8,075 nt of DNA from NCBI GenBank assembly GCA_051650305.1, contig JBOFIT010000100.1:1-8075 (forward strand). The letters run 5' to 3'. The translations under genes were made by a program, and so were the position numbers. This DNA is from JBOFDK01 sp051650305 (GTDB lineage: Bacteria > Bacillota > Clostridia > Lachnospirales > Cellulosilyticaceae). Positions 1 to 5,367 of this stretch are shown here, piece after piece; within the stretch, counting starts at the first letter, position 1; every line of letters starts with the position of its first letter. Below the pieces are notes generated by a model that was not told the origin of the DNA, did not search any database, and saw nothing but the letters and a program-made list of their open reading frames with translations.

Positions 1-156
1 GGCCCATTTCTTAGTTGATCGTTTTTTATTAGATTTTTTCATTGATTTAATCTCCTCATAAGCTAATTGGGTTTTCCGTTTGACGGATTCAGGTAAAACT
101 TCCGTTTGATTGACGTGTTCTTTTATATTGCTATCTAATTCAAAATCATTTTTCAT
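1..156 (-). CDS. Probable anti-sigma factor, N-terminal part (runs off the window)
   Basis: This is the first 52 codons of a minus-strand gene whose 3' end lies outside the window. It starts with ATG at 156, with GGAGGATTTT at 161-170 as ribosome binding site, 14 bases after the stop of the ECF sigma gene. The visible part is hydrophilic: an acidic start (MKNDFELDSNIKEHV), then a LPESVKRK segment, and a very basic end rich in K, S and R. This pattern, a short cytoplasmic sigma-binding segment followed by a basic stretch that usually precedes a membrane helix, is what the N-terminus of DUF4179-type membrane anti-sigma factors looks like. The translational linkage to a sigma gene supports the role of holding that sigma factor inactive at the membrane. 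The membrane helix and sensor domain are not in view, so the family assignment is inference. Confidence 0.6.
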   Translation of the reverse strand, partial: MKNDFELDSNIKEHVNQTEVLPESVKRKTQLAYEEIKSMKKSNKKRSTKKWA

Positions 157-170
157 TATCAAAATCCTCC

Positions 171-671
171 TTATACACTTCTAAAAAAAATTTCTTTAAA
201 ACGTTGCCTAGATCTGGAAAGTCTAGATTTTACGGTATTTTCATTTTCATGAAGGAGTTGTCCAATCTCACGGGTGTTAAAACCTTGGTAATAATATAAA
301 TGCAATATAAGCTGCTGTTCCTTAGGAAGGGATTCGAGGCAAGCGTTTAATTCGACTTGAGATGAATGAGAATCACAGCTTTCAGTAGGGGTATAATCCT
401 CTACAAGGACAAGTTTTTGATTGGATTTGATGATATCCTTACATTTATTGATCAGTATGCGGGTAAGCCATGTCTTAAAGTACGCAATCTTTTTTAAAGT
501 GCCAATATGCTTATAGGCAGCTAAAATAGTTTCTTGTATCGCATCACCGATATCTTCTTCGTTAGCAAGTATTGCCTTTGCGGTCTTGTACATAGCAACT
601 TCATTAAGTTCCATAAGCTTGATAAAAGCATCTTGATCGCCTTTAATAGCTTTTCTGATAAGTAGTTCCAT
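171..671 (-). CDS. ECF-type RNA polymerase sigma factor (sigma-70 family)
   Basis: This 166-residue protein has the size and two-domain layout of an extracytoplasmic-function sigma factor. Residues about 13-85 form region 2, with the conserved core-binding and -10-binding stretch around DAIQETILAAYKHI and FKTWLTRILINKCKD. Residues about 108-160 form region 4, with LPKEQQLILHLYY, then GFNTREIGQLL and ENTVKSRLSRSRQRF, the helix-turn-helix that reads the -35 element. It lacks regions 1, 3 and any C-terminal extension. The ATG at 671 is chosen because AAAGGAA (677-683) lies 5 bases upstream. It is followed directly by a probable anti-sigma gene and preceded by an ECF-like promoter at 711-740, so an autoregulated stress-response operon is likely. 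It resembles the SigV/ECF30-like group, but the subgroup and the inducing signal cannot be fixed from the sequence. Confidence 0.95.
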   Translation of the reverse strand: MELLIRKAIKGDQDAFIKLMELNEVAMYKTAKAILANEEDIGDAIQETILAAYKHIGTLKKIAYFKTWLTRILINKCKDIIKSNQKLVLVEDYTPTESCDSHSSQVELNACLESLPKEQQLILHLYYYQGFNTREIGQLLHENENTVKSRLSRSRQRFKEIFFRSV

Positions 672-710
672 ATATGTTCCTTTCGTGCTTGATATAAAGC
701 TTTATATACA

Positions 711-740
711 TTAGACAGCACAAAATACCTTTTCGGTGCA
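711..740 (-). promoter_or_regulatory. Candidate ECF-dependent promoter of the sigma operon
   Basis: Read on the minus strand there is TGCACC (735-740), a 17-base spacer, then TGTCTAA (711-717). Firmicute ECF promoters typically pair a TGAAAC/TGCAAC-like -35 with a CGTC-containing -10, so both halves match with one or two differences. It lies 40-70 bases upstream of the sigma start codon. The sigma factor may therefore transcribe its own gene. This is seen by motif matching only. Confidence 0.5.
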
Positions 741-759
741 TCTAAATAAAAGTTTGTAC

Positions 760-797
760 AAAAAAAGTAGAAAGCATCCTTTTAAGATGTTTCTACT
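760..797 (-). terminator. Rho-independent terminator, minus-strand orientation
   Basis: GTAGAAA and CATC (767-778, with one bulged G) pair with GATG and TTTCTAC (786-797). On the minus strand the hairpin is followed by seven U residues (bases 760-766). It would stop leftward transcription just before the ECF promoter, insulating the sigma operon from upstream readthrough. Confidence 0.65.
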
Positions 798-824
798 GGG
801 ATTGTTTTGATAAAATAAAAGGGA

Positions 825-1066
825 TTGTGTATAGAGACAGCTAAGGTTACAGATATACCAACTATTGTTGAAGTAATCAATAAGTCTTATGTAGATATAC
901 AAGTGACCATAGAACAAATGAAGGGTTATACTAAAACACAAGTTTATAATCAAAATCTATGGATTTTAATACGTACGGAAGAAACAAATGAAGTTGTAGG
1001 ATGTGGGATAGCAGATATTGATAAATATTTGATAGCCTTGAAGTAGATCTGCAAGACATATTCTAA
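825..1066 (+). pseudogene. Remnant of a GNAT-family N-acetyltransferase
   Basis: The open frame from 825 reads like the N-terminal half of a GNAT acetyltransferase: an ETAKVTDIPTIVEVINKSY start (first strand and helix) followed by LWILIRTEETNEVVGCGIADID (central strands). It stops at 1044-1046 after 73 residues. The acetyl-CoA-binding segment (R/QxxGxG/A) that must follow is absent, and a working GNAT has about 140-180 residues. The only in-frame start is a TTG at 825 with no properly spaced ribosome binding site. A second reading frame from 1028 continues plausibly as FDSLEVDLQDIF and ends at TAA 1064-1066, as if one T had been lost from the T-run at 1028-1030 after a larger internal deletion. 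I read this as a decayed gene. A short expressed protein is possible but unlikely. Confidence 0.6.
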
Positions 1067-1071
1067 ATACA

Positions 1072-1096
1072 AAATAGCCCCTTCAAGGGGCTATTT
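1072..1096. terminator. Strong GC-containing hairpin, possible terminator of the GNAT remnant
   Basis: AAATAGCCCC (1072-1081) pairs perfectly with GGGGCTATTT (1087-1096) around a 5-base loop. The downstream U-run is weak on the plus strand (TTTGTAC) and slightly better on the minus strand (TTTTGTATTT). It sits 5 bases after the TAA that ends the alternative GNAT frame at 1066, which fits its being that gene's original terminator. Confidence 0.55.
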
Positions 1097-1102
1097 GTAC
1101 GC

Positions 1103-1131
1103 TTCATCTATTATTTTTCATCTATTATTTT
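1103..1131. repeat. Tandem duplication of a 14-bp unit
   Basis: TTCATCTATTATTT occurs twice head to tail (1103-1116 and 1117-1130), followed by a looser T-rich copy to about 1145. It is an AT-rich intergenic tandem repeat. No function is evident. Confidence 0.7.
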
Positions 1132-1155
1132 TTATCTTTTTATTTTCATTCGTTT

Positions 1156-1400
1156 AGTCTTAACGAGCTGCTAGCATACTAGGGGAAGGACAGGGCATAC
1201 ACTTCGGAAGCTTCATTGGGAGTCTTTTGTAGAGCTACTTAGCGAAAGTGAATGAGTGCTCTTAGGAGTGTGCCCGAGCGAAGTGAGTTCGCGACGTTAC
1301 GAAAGAACTGAGCTTAGTAGCTCTTAAAAGATGGACACGAAGCTGAAGAAGTGTAATGCCCAGTCCGATGCCAGTGTACTCGGCGAGACCTCTAAAGACT
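1156..1400. repeat. Large near-palindromic (foldback) element at the helicase 3' end
   Basis: Bases 1188-1243 and 1312-1366 are inverted repeats of about 55 bases in which roughly three quarters of positions pair by eye. They share GGGCAT, ACACTTC, AGCTTC, TCTTTT and AGAGCTACT. The 68-base centre carries a small perfect hairpin, GCGAA-gtgag-TTCGC (1278-1292). Weaker pairing continues outwards through CGAG (1164-1167) / CTCG (1379-1382) to AGTCTT (1156-1161) / AAGACT (1395-1400). The right end overlaps the last two codons and stop of the DEAD-box gene. The stretch is more GC-rich than the flanking spacers. It could be a MITE-like foldback repeat, a structured RNA or an unusual terminator. No transposase and no long U-run accompany it. 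Confidence 0.6.
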
Positions 1401-2495
1401 ACGACGAGGTACCCTCATCTTGATAGCTTTCTCAATATCAGCTAACTCCCCACCATTCTTAGGATCTACAAACATACATGTATAGCCACTCTCGCCAGCA
1501 CGAGCTGTACGGCCAATACGGTGGATATATGCCTCAGGACTCTCGGGGATATCATAGTTGTAGATATAGTCCACACCGGTTACATCAATACCACGAGCTG
1601 CTACATCTGTAGCGATGAGGTACTGAATATCACCAGCCTTGAAAGATTTCATGAGGCGTTCACGCTTTGATTGAAGGATGTCACTGTGTAGTTTAATGCA
1701 GTTATAACCTTCTTTTTTCATAGCTTCATGAAGGGTATCTACACGGCGCTTGGTGCGGCAGAAGATAATGGCCATGAAAGGACTGTCTTCTTCGAGGACT
1801 TGGAAAAGAGAAGCCTGCTTATGACGGTCTGTGGTCTCTACGACTTCTTGTTTGATTGTCTCCAAAGTTACTTGTTTTTTCTTGATGCTAATGACAGCAG
1901 GCTCTTTCATATAGCGGTAAGCCAGCTTCTTGACTGGTGCATCCATTGTAGCAGAGAAGCAAAGTGTCTGACGTTTCTTTGGCATATGACGCATGATGTT
2001 TTCTACGTCATCCTTAAAGCCCATCAGAAGCATCTGGTCAGCTTCATCCAGTACGAAGGTATGAAGGTGTCTAAGGTCTAGTGTGTGCTGTGTTAAGTGG
2101 TCTTGAAGTCTACCAGGTGTAGCAACGACTAGATGGACATTACCCTTTAGTTTTTTGATCTGACCCGCAGTATCACGGCCGCCGTAGATAGGAAGTACAT
2201 TGATACCTTTTGTTTTAGAAAGCTTCAAAGCTTCTTCGGTAATCTGAATCGCCAGCTCTCTAGTTGGTGATAAGATAAGCGTTTGAATAAAAGGCTTTGT
2301 CTCGTCTATTTTCTCGAATAAAGGGAGAAGAAAAGCAAGGGTTTTACCTGTACCAGTCTGAGCTTCACCGATAAGGTCTTGGCCATTTAAGATAAGGGGA
2401 ATGGCGCGTTCTTGAATAGGCGTTGGTGTTGTGATGCCTGAATTTTTTAGTGTGTTGCATATATGTGTACTTAAGCCTAAGTCTTTAAAAGTCAT
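1392..2495 (-). CDS. DEAD-box ATP-dependent RNA helicase
   Basis: This 367-residue protein has the whole two-RecA-domain helicase core and almost nothing else. Visible motifs in order are the Q motif with PTPIQ (25-28), motif I AQTGTGKT (45-52, ATP binding), Ia PTREL (77-81), GG (105-106), Ib TPGR (126-129), II DEAD (150-153, Mg-ATP hydrolysis), III SAT (181-183), IV IIFCRT (243-248), V ATDVAARGID (295-304) and VI HRIGRTARAG (325-334). It should unwind short RNA duplexes in the cytoplasm, as in ribosome assembly, cold adaptation or RNA decay. It lacks the long basic or RNA-binding tail of DeaD/CshA/DbpA types and stops soon after the core, at VPRRSL. ATG at 2495 is preceded by GAAAGG (2505-2510). 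Its own promoter lies at 2533-2561, so it appears monocistronic. The last two codons fall within the end of the palindromic element, so the tail may have been altered. Confidence 0.95.
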   Translation of the reverse strand: MTFKDLGLSTHICNTLKNSGITTPTPIQERAIPLILNGQDLIGEAQTGTGKTLAFLLPLFEKIDETKPFIQTLILSPTRELAIQITEEALKLSKTKGINVLPIYGGRDTAGQIKKLKGNVHLVVATPGRLQDHLTQHTLDLRHLHTFVLDEADQMLLMGFKDDVENIMRHMPKKRQTLCFSATMDAPVKKLAYRYMKEPAVISIKKKQVTLETIKQEVVETTDRHKQASLFQVLEEDSPFMAIIFCRTKRRVDTLHEAMKKEGYNCIKLHSDILQSKRERLMKSFKAGDIQYLIATDVAARGIDVTGVDYIYNYDIPESPEAYIHRIGRTARAGESGYTCMFVDPKNGGELADIEKAIKMRVPRRSL

Positions 2496-2532
2496 AATGT
2501 GTTACCTTTCATAAGTAAGATGTAATGGTGTT

Positions 2533-2561
2533 ATTATAATCAAAAAAAGCCTAATTATCTA
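2533..2561 (-). promoter_or_regulatory. Vegetative promoter of the DEAD-box helicase gene
   Basis: On the minus strand TAGATA (2556-2561, 4 of 6 to TTGACA) and a perfect TATAAT (2533-2538) are separated by 17 bases. The start codon lies about 38 bases downstream of the -10 box, giving a short leader. Confidence 0.65.
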
Positions 2562-2590
2562 TGGGTTTAGTAAATAAATAGTGGATAAAC

Positions 2591-2640
2591 AGTAAAAACC
2601 GTAGAAAGCACAAGTGAGTCACATGTGCTTTCTACGGTTT
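2591..2640 (-). terminator. Long perfect hairpin, probable terminator on the minus strand
   Basis: A 17-bp perfect stem, 2596-2612 with 2624-2640 (arm core CCGTAGAAAGCACA), has an 11-base loop. On the minus strand it ends in GGTTTTTAC, a usable U-run. On the plus strand it is followed by GTCTTTTAG. It lies 35 bases upstream of the helicase -35 box, so it would block leftward readthrough. The nearest upstream minus-strand gene, glnS, already has its own terminator, so this one is redundant or serves something unseen. Confidence 0.5.
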
Positions 2641-2820
2641 GTCTTTTAGTGAAATAGAAAGTAGATTTGACGTCTAGTAGCTACTAGAAAAAGCGGGGTA
2701 CTCTCCGTAGCAAAATAGACTAACTAAATCACAAGATGAATAAAAGATAAATATAATGCCATTATAACACATATAATAAAAAAAGGTTATATAAAAAGAG
2801 AAAAAAATAATTTTTTTATA
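2641..2820. other. Non-coding stretch with two small perfect palindromes
   Basis: I see no credible gene between the long hairpin and the promoter at 2821. It holds TCTAGTAGCTACTAGA (2673-2688, perfect 16-base palindrome) and TATAAT-gcc-ATTATA (2752-2766). The latter has -10-like hexamers in both orientations but no convincing -35 partner. The rest is strongly A-rich. The palindromes could be operator sites or chance features. Confidence 0.4.
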
Positions 2821-2849
2821 TTTACTAATAAATATAAAAAGAATACAAT
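2821..2849 (+). promoter_or_regulatory. Candidate promoter of the 45-residue membrane protein
   Basis: TTTACT (2821-2826, 4 of 6) and TACAAT (2844-2849, 5 of 6) are separated by 17 bases. Transcription would begin near 2856, about 26 bases before the ATG. Confidence 0.5.
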
Positions 2850-2881
2850 ATATTTATAAAATTCAAAAAGATAGGTGAGCT

Positions 2882-3019
2882 ATGAAAAAACAATTAACAA
2901 AAATGGTGGGTATACTGAGTATAGAAACGATTATTCTTATTTTAGCAGTTGCAGTAGCAGCCTATATGTATGGAATGACAGAAGGAAGTCCTTTGTTTGA
3001 ATGGTTAATGCATTTATAA
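2882..3019 (+). CDS. Small single-pass membrane protein, 45 residues, unknown function
   Basis: ATG at 2882 is preceded by AGGTGAG (2873-2879) and the frame ends at TAA 3017-3019, inside the base of a strong terminator hairpin. The protein has a short basic start (MKKQLTKMVG), one hydrophobic segment at about residues 11-29 (ILSIETIILILAVAVAAYM) and a short tail ending in SPLFEWLMHL. The basic residues before the helix predict an inside N-terminus and a short outer tail. It has its own promoter and terminator, a complete transcription unit, which argues that it is real although it is very short. I do not recognise the family. Small toxins, membrane-complex subunits and sporulation membrane peptides all look like this. 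There is no cysteine and no cleavable-signal motif. Confidence 0.7.
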   Translation: MKKQLTKMVGILSIETIILILAVAVAAYMYGMTEGSPLFEWLMHL

Positions 3020-3053
3020 AAAAGCTGTTAGGTTATGCCTAACAGCTTTTTTT
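3018..3053. terminator. Bidirectional terminator between the small membrane gene and glnS
   Basis: GCTGTTAGG (3024-3032) pairs with CCTAACAGC (3038-3046) around TTATG, flanked by A-run and T-run. The plus strand ends in seven T, and the minus strand ends in at least six U. It serves both the plus-strand 45-residue gene (stop at 3017-3019) and glnS (stop at 3055-3057). Confidence 0.9.
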
Positions 3054-3054
3054 A

Positions 3055-4713
3055 TTAAAGTTTAAATGATGATTTAAGTGGAACGATACGGTTAAACACG
3101 AGTTTACCTTCAGTAGTGTATTTATTATCTACATTGAAGAAGCCATTACGTACAAATTGGAATTTATCTAATGGTTGTACATTTTCCATAGCAGTTGGCT
3201 CTACAAAACCTTGAATGACTTCAAGAGAATTTGGATTGATTTGCTCAAGGAAGTGTTTACCTTCATTTTCTGGTGCATCATCTAAGATAAGTGGCTCGTA
3301 AAGTCTAATCTCAGCAGGTACAGCAGTCTTTGCTTCTACCCAGTGAATAGTAGCTTTTACTTTACGTCCTGTGAAGCCAGAACCGCTCTTTGTCTCTGGG
3401 TCGTAAGTACAGTGTACTTCTACCACGTTGCCAGCCTCATCTTTGATAACGTCTGTACATTTTACGAAGTAAGCACCTTTAAGACGTACTTCATTACCTG
3501 GGAATAGACGGAAGTATTTTGGAGCAGGAACTTCCATGAAGTCTTCTTGCTCGATGTATAGTTCACGAGCGAATGGTACCATACGTGTACCTTTGCTCTC
3601 GTCTTTAGCATTGTTTTCGATTTCAAGCATTTCTGATTGATCTTCAGGATAGTTAGTAATCACAAGCTTAAGTGGGTGCATAACAGCCATAGCAAGTGGT
3701 GCTTTTGGTTGTAAGTCTTCACGTAAGAAGAAGTCTAACATTTGGCTATCTACTGTAGAATCAGCTTTTGATACACCGATTTCACGGCAGAAGTTACGGA
3801 TAGCTTCTGGTGTGTAACCACGTCTTCTAAGACCAGCAATAGTAGGCATACGAGGATCATCCCAGCCATCTACTACAGCTTCATCTACAAGTTGCTTAAG
3901 TTTACGCTTACTCATAACAGTATTTGTCATGTTAAGACGAGCGAATTCGATTTGGCGAGGTGCACTTTCCATTTCACATTCACGTACGAACCAGTCATAA
4001 AGTGGTCTATGATCTTCGAACTCAAGTGTACAGATAGAGTGTGTGATGTTTTCGATTGCATCTTCTAATGGATGAGCGAAGTCATACATTGGGTAGATAC
4101 ACCACTTATCACCTGTGTTGTGATGCTCAGCGTGAGCGATACGGTAGATGATAGGGTCACGGAAGTTGATATTTGGTGATGACATATCAATCTTCGCACG
4201 AAGAACTTTACTACCATCTGGGAATTCACCTTGTTTCATACGCTCAAGAAGGTCTAAGTTTTCTTCAACAGAACGGTTTCTGTATGGGCTTTCTTTACCA
4301 GGCTGAGAAAGTGTACCACGGTATTCACGCATTTCTTCTGGTGTAAGGTCACATACGTAAGCTAAGCCTTTCTTAATAAGAAGCTGTGCTTTTTCGTACA
4401 TTGTATCGAAGTAATCAGATGCGAAATAAAGGTTATCCCATTCGAAACCTAACCATTGCACATCTTCTTTGATTGATTCTACGTATTCAGTATCTTCTTT
4501 GACAGGGTTTGTGTCATCAAAACGAAGATTTGTCTGTCCTTTAAATTCGTCACCAAGTCCGAAGTTTAAGCAAATAGATTTGGCATGGCCAATGTGTAAG
4601 TAGCCATTTGGCTCAGGTGGAAATCGTGTAATGATTTCTTTGTGTTTTCCAGTTTCAAGGTCATCTATAATGATATTCTTGATAAAATTCGATGCATTCA
4701 TTTCAGCTGACAT
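3055..4713 (-). CDS. glnS: Glutaminyl-tRNA synthetase
   Basis: This class I aminoacyl-tRNA synthetase charges tRNA(Gln) with glutamine in the cytoplasm. At 552 residues it matches the length of the E. coli enzyme (554). The HIGH signature lies in FPPEPNGYLHIGHAKS (31-46, HIGH at 40-43). The KMSKS-type loop appears as VMSKR (266-270), the usual GlnRS variant. Between them LRFDDTNP (63-70) and the YPMYDFAHPLEDAIENITHS stretch (about 207-226) are typical of the GlnRS/GluRS catalytic fold and are in GlnRS form. The C-terminal half (about 345-552) is the two beta-barrel anticodon-binding domain, with FGRKV-like FTGRKVKATIHWV and a VQPLDKFQF end. ATG at 4713 has GAGG (4722-4725) 8 bases upstream, so I keep it over the Met at residue 5. 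It has its own terminator at 3018-3053. Nothing is unusual in the reading frame. Confidence 0.98.
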   Translation of the reverse strand: MSAEMNASNFIKNIIIDDLETGKHKEIITRFPPEPNGYLHIGHAKSICLNFGLGDEFKGQTNLRFDDTNPVKEDTEYVESIKEDVQWLGFEWDNLYFASDYFDTMYEKAQLLIKKGLAYVCDLTPEEMREYRGTLSQPGKESPYRNRSVEENLDLLERMKQGEFPDGSKVLRAKIDMSSPNINFRDPIIYRIAHAEHHNTGDKWCIYPMYDFAHPLEDAIENITHSICTLEFEDHRPLYDWFVRECEMESAPRQIEFARLNMTNTVMSKRKLKQLVDEAVVDGWDDPRMPTIAGLRRRGYTPEAIRNFCREIGVSKADSTVDSQMLDFFLREDLQPKAPLAMAVMHPLKLVITNYPEDQSEMLEIENNAKDESKGTRMVPFARELYIEQEDFMEVPAPKYFRLFPGNEVRLKGAYFVKCTDVIKDEAGNVVEVHCTYDPETKSGSGFTGRKVKATIHWVEAKTAVPAEIRLYEPLILDDAPENEGKHFLEQINPNSLEVIQGFVEPTAMENVQPLDKFQFVRNGFFNVDNKYTTEGKLVFNRIVPLKSSFKL

Positions 4714-4770
4714 GTATTTTACCTCGCTCTTTTATCTTTTTTATCCTTATTTTAATCCAATACATAAAAA

Positions 4771-4796
4771 AAATAAAGGGAAAAAACCCTTTATTT
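4771..4796. terminator. Terminator hairpin between the zinc-ribbon gene and glnS
   Basis: AAATAAAGGG (4771-4780) pairs perfectly with CCCTTTATTT (4787-4796) around six A. A T-rich run follows on either strand (minus: TTTTTTATG). It begins 4 bases after the stop of the minus-strand zinc-ribbon gene and ends about 58 bases before the glnS start. glnS must therefore have its own promoter in that gap or depend on readthrough. I see only a weak candidate (TTTATT, 17 bases, TAAAAT). Confidence 0.75.
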
Positions 4797-4799
4797 TCT

Positions 4800-4955
4800 T
4801 TATTTTTTATTGGCACAGATTTTACAAACCTTTGTTCTAGTCTTTCCTTCTACCTTTTCCCATAGCAATTTGACACGTGGTCGATTGCAAACCGGGCATG
4901 TGCCACGCCAGTTTTTTTCTTTTTTTGCCCATGGACCTCTTTTATTTTTAGCCAC
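4800..4955 (-). CDS. Small zinc-ribbon protein, 51 residues, unknown function
   Basis: A GTG start at 4955 lies 7 bases after AAAGGGGG (4963-4970), and the frame ends at TAA 4800-4802. The protein has a basic start (MAKNKRGPWAKKEKNWRG), a first knuckle CPVC (20-23), a spacer with RPRVKLLWEKVEGKTRTK, a second knuckle CKIC (44-47) and a short basic end. Two CxxC pairs about 20 residues apart form a classical four-cysteine zinc ribbon, and the high lysine/arginine content suggests RNA or ribosome binding. I do not recognise a named family. It is followed at once by a terminator and divergent from the 25-residue peptide unit. The conserved knuckles plus the strong ribosome binding site argue that it is a real gene. 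Confidence 0.8.
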   Translation of the reverse strand: MAKNKRGPWAKKEKNWRGTCPVCNRPRVKLLWEKVEGKTRTKVCKICANKK

Positions 4956-5005
4956 AATAAATCCCCCTTTTATTCAAAAAATGCTTAATTCAATATATTC
5001 GTAAG

Positions 5006-5036
5006 TGGACAAGATTATGCAAGGAAAAACTATACT
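5006..5036 (+). promoter_or_regulatory. Tentative promoter of the 25-residue peptide gene
   Basis: TGGACA (5006-5011, 5 of 6) and TATACT (5031-5036, 5 of 6) match well, but the 19-base spacer is long. It would give a leader of about 80 bases. No better pair is visible between the divergent zinc-ribbon gene and the peptide gene. Confidence 0.3.
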
Positions 5037-5124
5037 GAATATCCAAACAACGACTATTATAGAAAAGTTTTAAATGCACACAATAACTACGTGGTTACTC
5101 ATAAAAGCTTAAGGAGGGATTTTG

Positions 5125-5202
5125 ATGAAAGCAAATAGTGTAATGCACGAAATGAAGGTTATGGCAAAGAAACTAAAAAAAGCGATTAAAAAATCACTCT
5201 AA
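5125..5202 (+). CDS. Cationic amphipathic peptide, 25 residues, unknown function
   Basis: ATG at 5125 follows one of the strongest ribosome binding sites in the window, AAGGAGG (5111-5117, 7 bases away). The frame stops at TAA 5200-5202, and a strong terminator follows after 23 bases. The peptide starts MKANSVMHEMK and ends KVMAKKLKKAIKKSL. It has eight lysines and one glutamate, so net charge is about +7. Hydrophobic residues fall at positions 3, 6/7, 10, 13/14, 17, 20/21 and 25, a clean 3-4 spacing that puts them on one face of a helix with lysines on the other. There is no signal peptide, double-glycine leader or cysteine. It could be a membrane-active, nucleic-acid-binding or signalling peptide. 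A chance frame is the main alternative, but the ribosome binding site and terminator argue against it. Confidence 0.65.
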   Translation: MKANSVMHEMKVMAKKLKKAIKKSL

Positions 5203-5225
5203 CTAGGTTGAAGTGGGGATTATGA

Positions 5226-5262
5226 AAAGGCTATTGCAAAGGTGCAATAGCCTTTGTTTTTT
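5226..5262 (+). terminator. Strong rho-independent terminator after the peptide gene
   Basis: A 13-bp perfect stem, AAAGGCTATTGCA (5226-5238) with TGCAATAGCCTTT (5243-5255), has an AAGG tetraloop and is followed by GTTTTTT. It closes the 25-residue peptide unit and separates it from the C39-like gene. Confidence 0.95.
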
Positions 5263-5301
5263 AGAAAGTATTTATTTTACCTTACAATGTGACTACACTT
5301 A

Positions 5302-5330
5302 TTGAAAAAGTTTTGAAATTAACTTATAAT
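5302..5330 (+). promoter_or_regulatory. Promoter of the secreted C39-like gene
   Basis: TTGAAA (5302-5307) and a perfect TATAAT (5325-5330) are separated by exactly 17 bases. An inverted repeat AACTTA (5321-5326) / TAAGTT (5335-5340) straddles the -10 box and start point, so it could be an operator or a 5' hairpin. The leader is about 30 bases, with AGGAGGG at 5356-5362. Confidence 0.8.
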
Positions 5331-5367
5331 ACAGTAAGTTGTGGAATAATTTTACAGGAGGGTAAAG

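Noticed and set aside
521..721. 66-codon minus-strand open frame beginning upstream of the sigma gene
   Set aside because: It overlaps the sigma region 2 coding in another frame and ends without any domain. The sigma frame is clearly the real one.
711..953. 80-codon minus-strand open frame
   Set aside because: Its composition (many I, L, F, Y, C) is that of AT-rich non-coding DNA, and it runs antisense to the GNAT remnant, without a ribosome binding site.
1103..1145. Possible CRISPR-like or functional repeat array
   Set aside because: It is only two head-to-tail copies of a 14-bp AT-rich unit without spacers, best read as slippage duplication.
1728..2081. 117-codon plus-strand open frame
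   Set aside because: It lies entirely inside the DEAD-box helicase gene on the other strand and has no motif of its own.
4631..5004. Two plus-strand open frames of 69 and 64 codons
   Set aside because: They are antisense to glnS and to the zinc-ribbon gene, whose cysteine knuckles and ribosome binding site favour the minus strand.
5012..5073. Possible leader peptide starting ATG 5017 (18 codons)
   Set aside because: There is no ribosome binding site and no attenuator structure before the peptide gene.
5004..5141. Plus-strand open frame reading SGQDYARKN...RRDFDESK, overlapping the peptide gene start
   Set aside because: It has a protein-like look but no ATG, GTG or TTG near its beginning and no ribosome binding site. 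An N/Y/K-rich translation is expected from AT-rich DNA.
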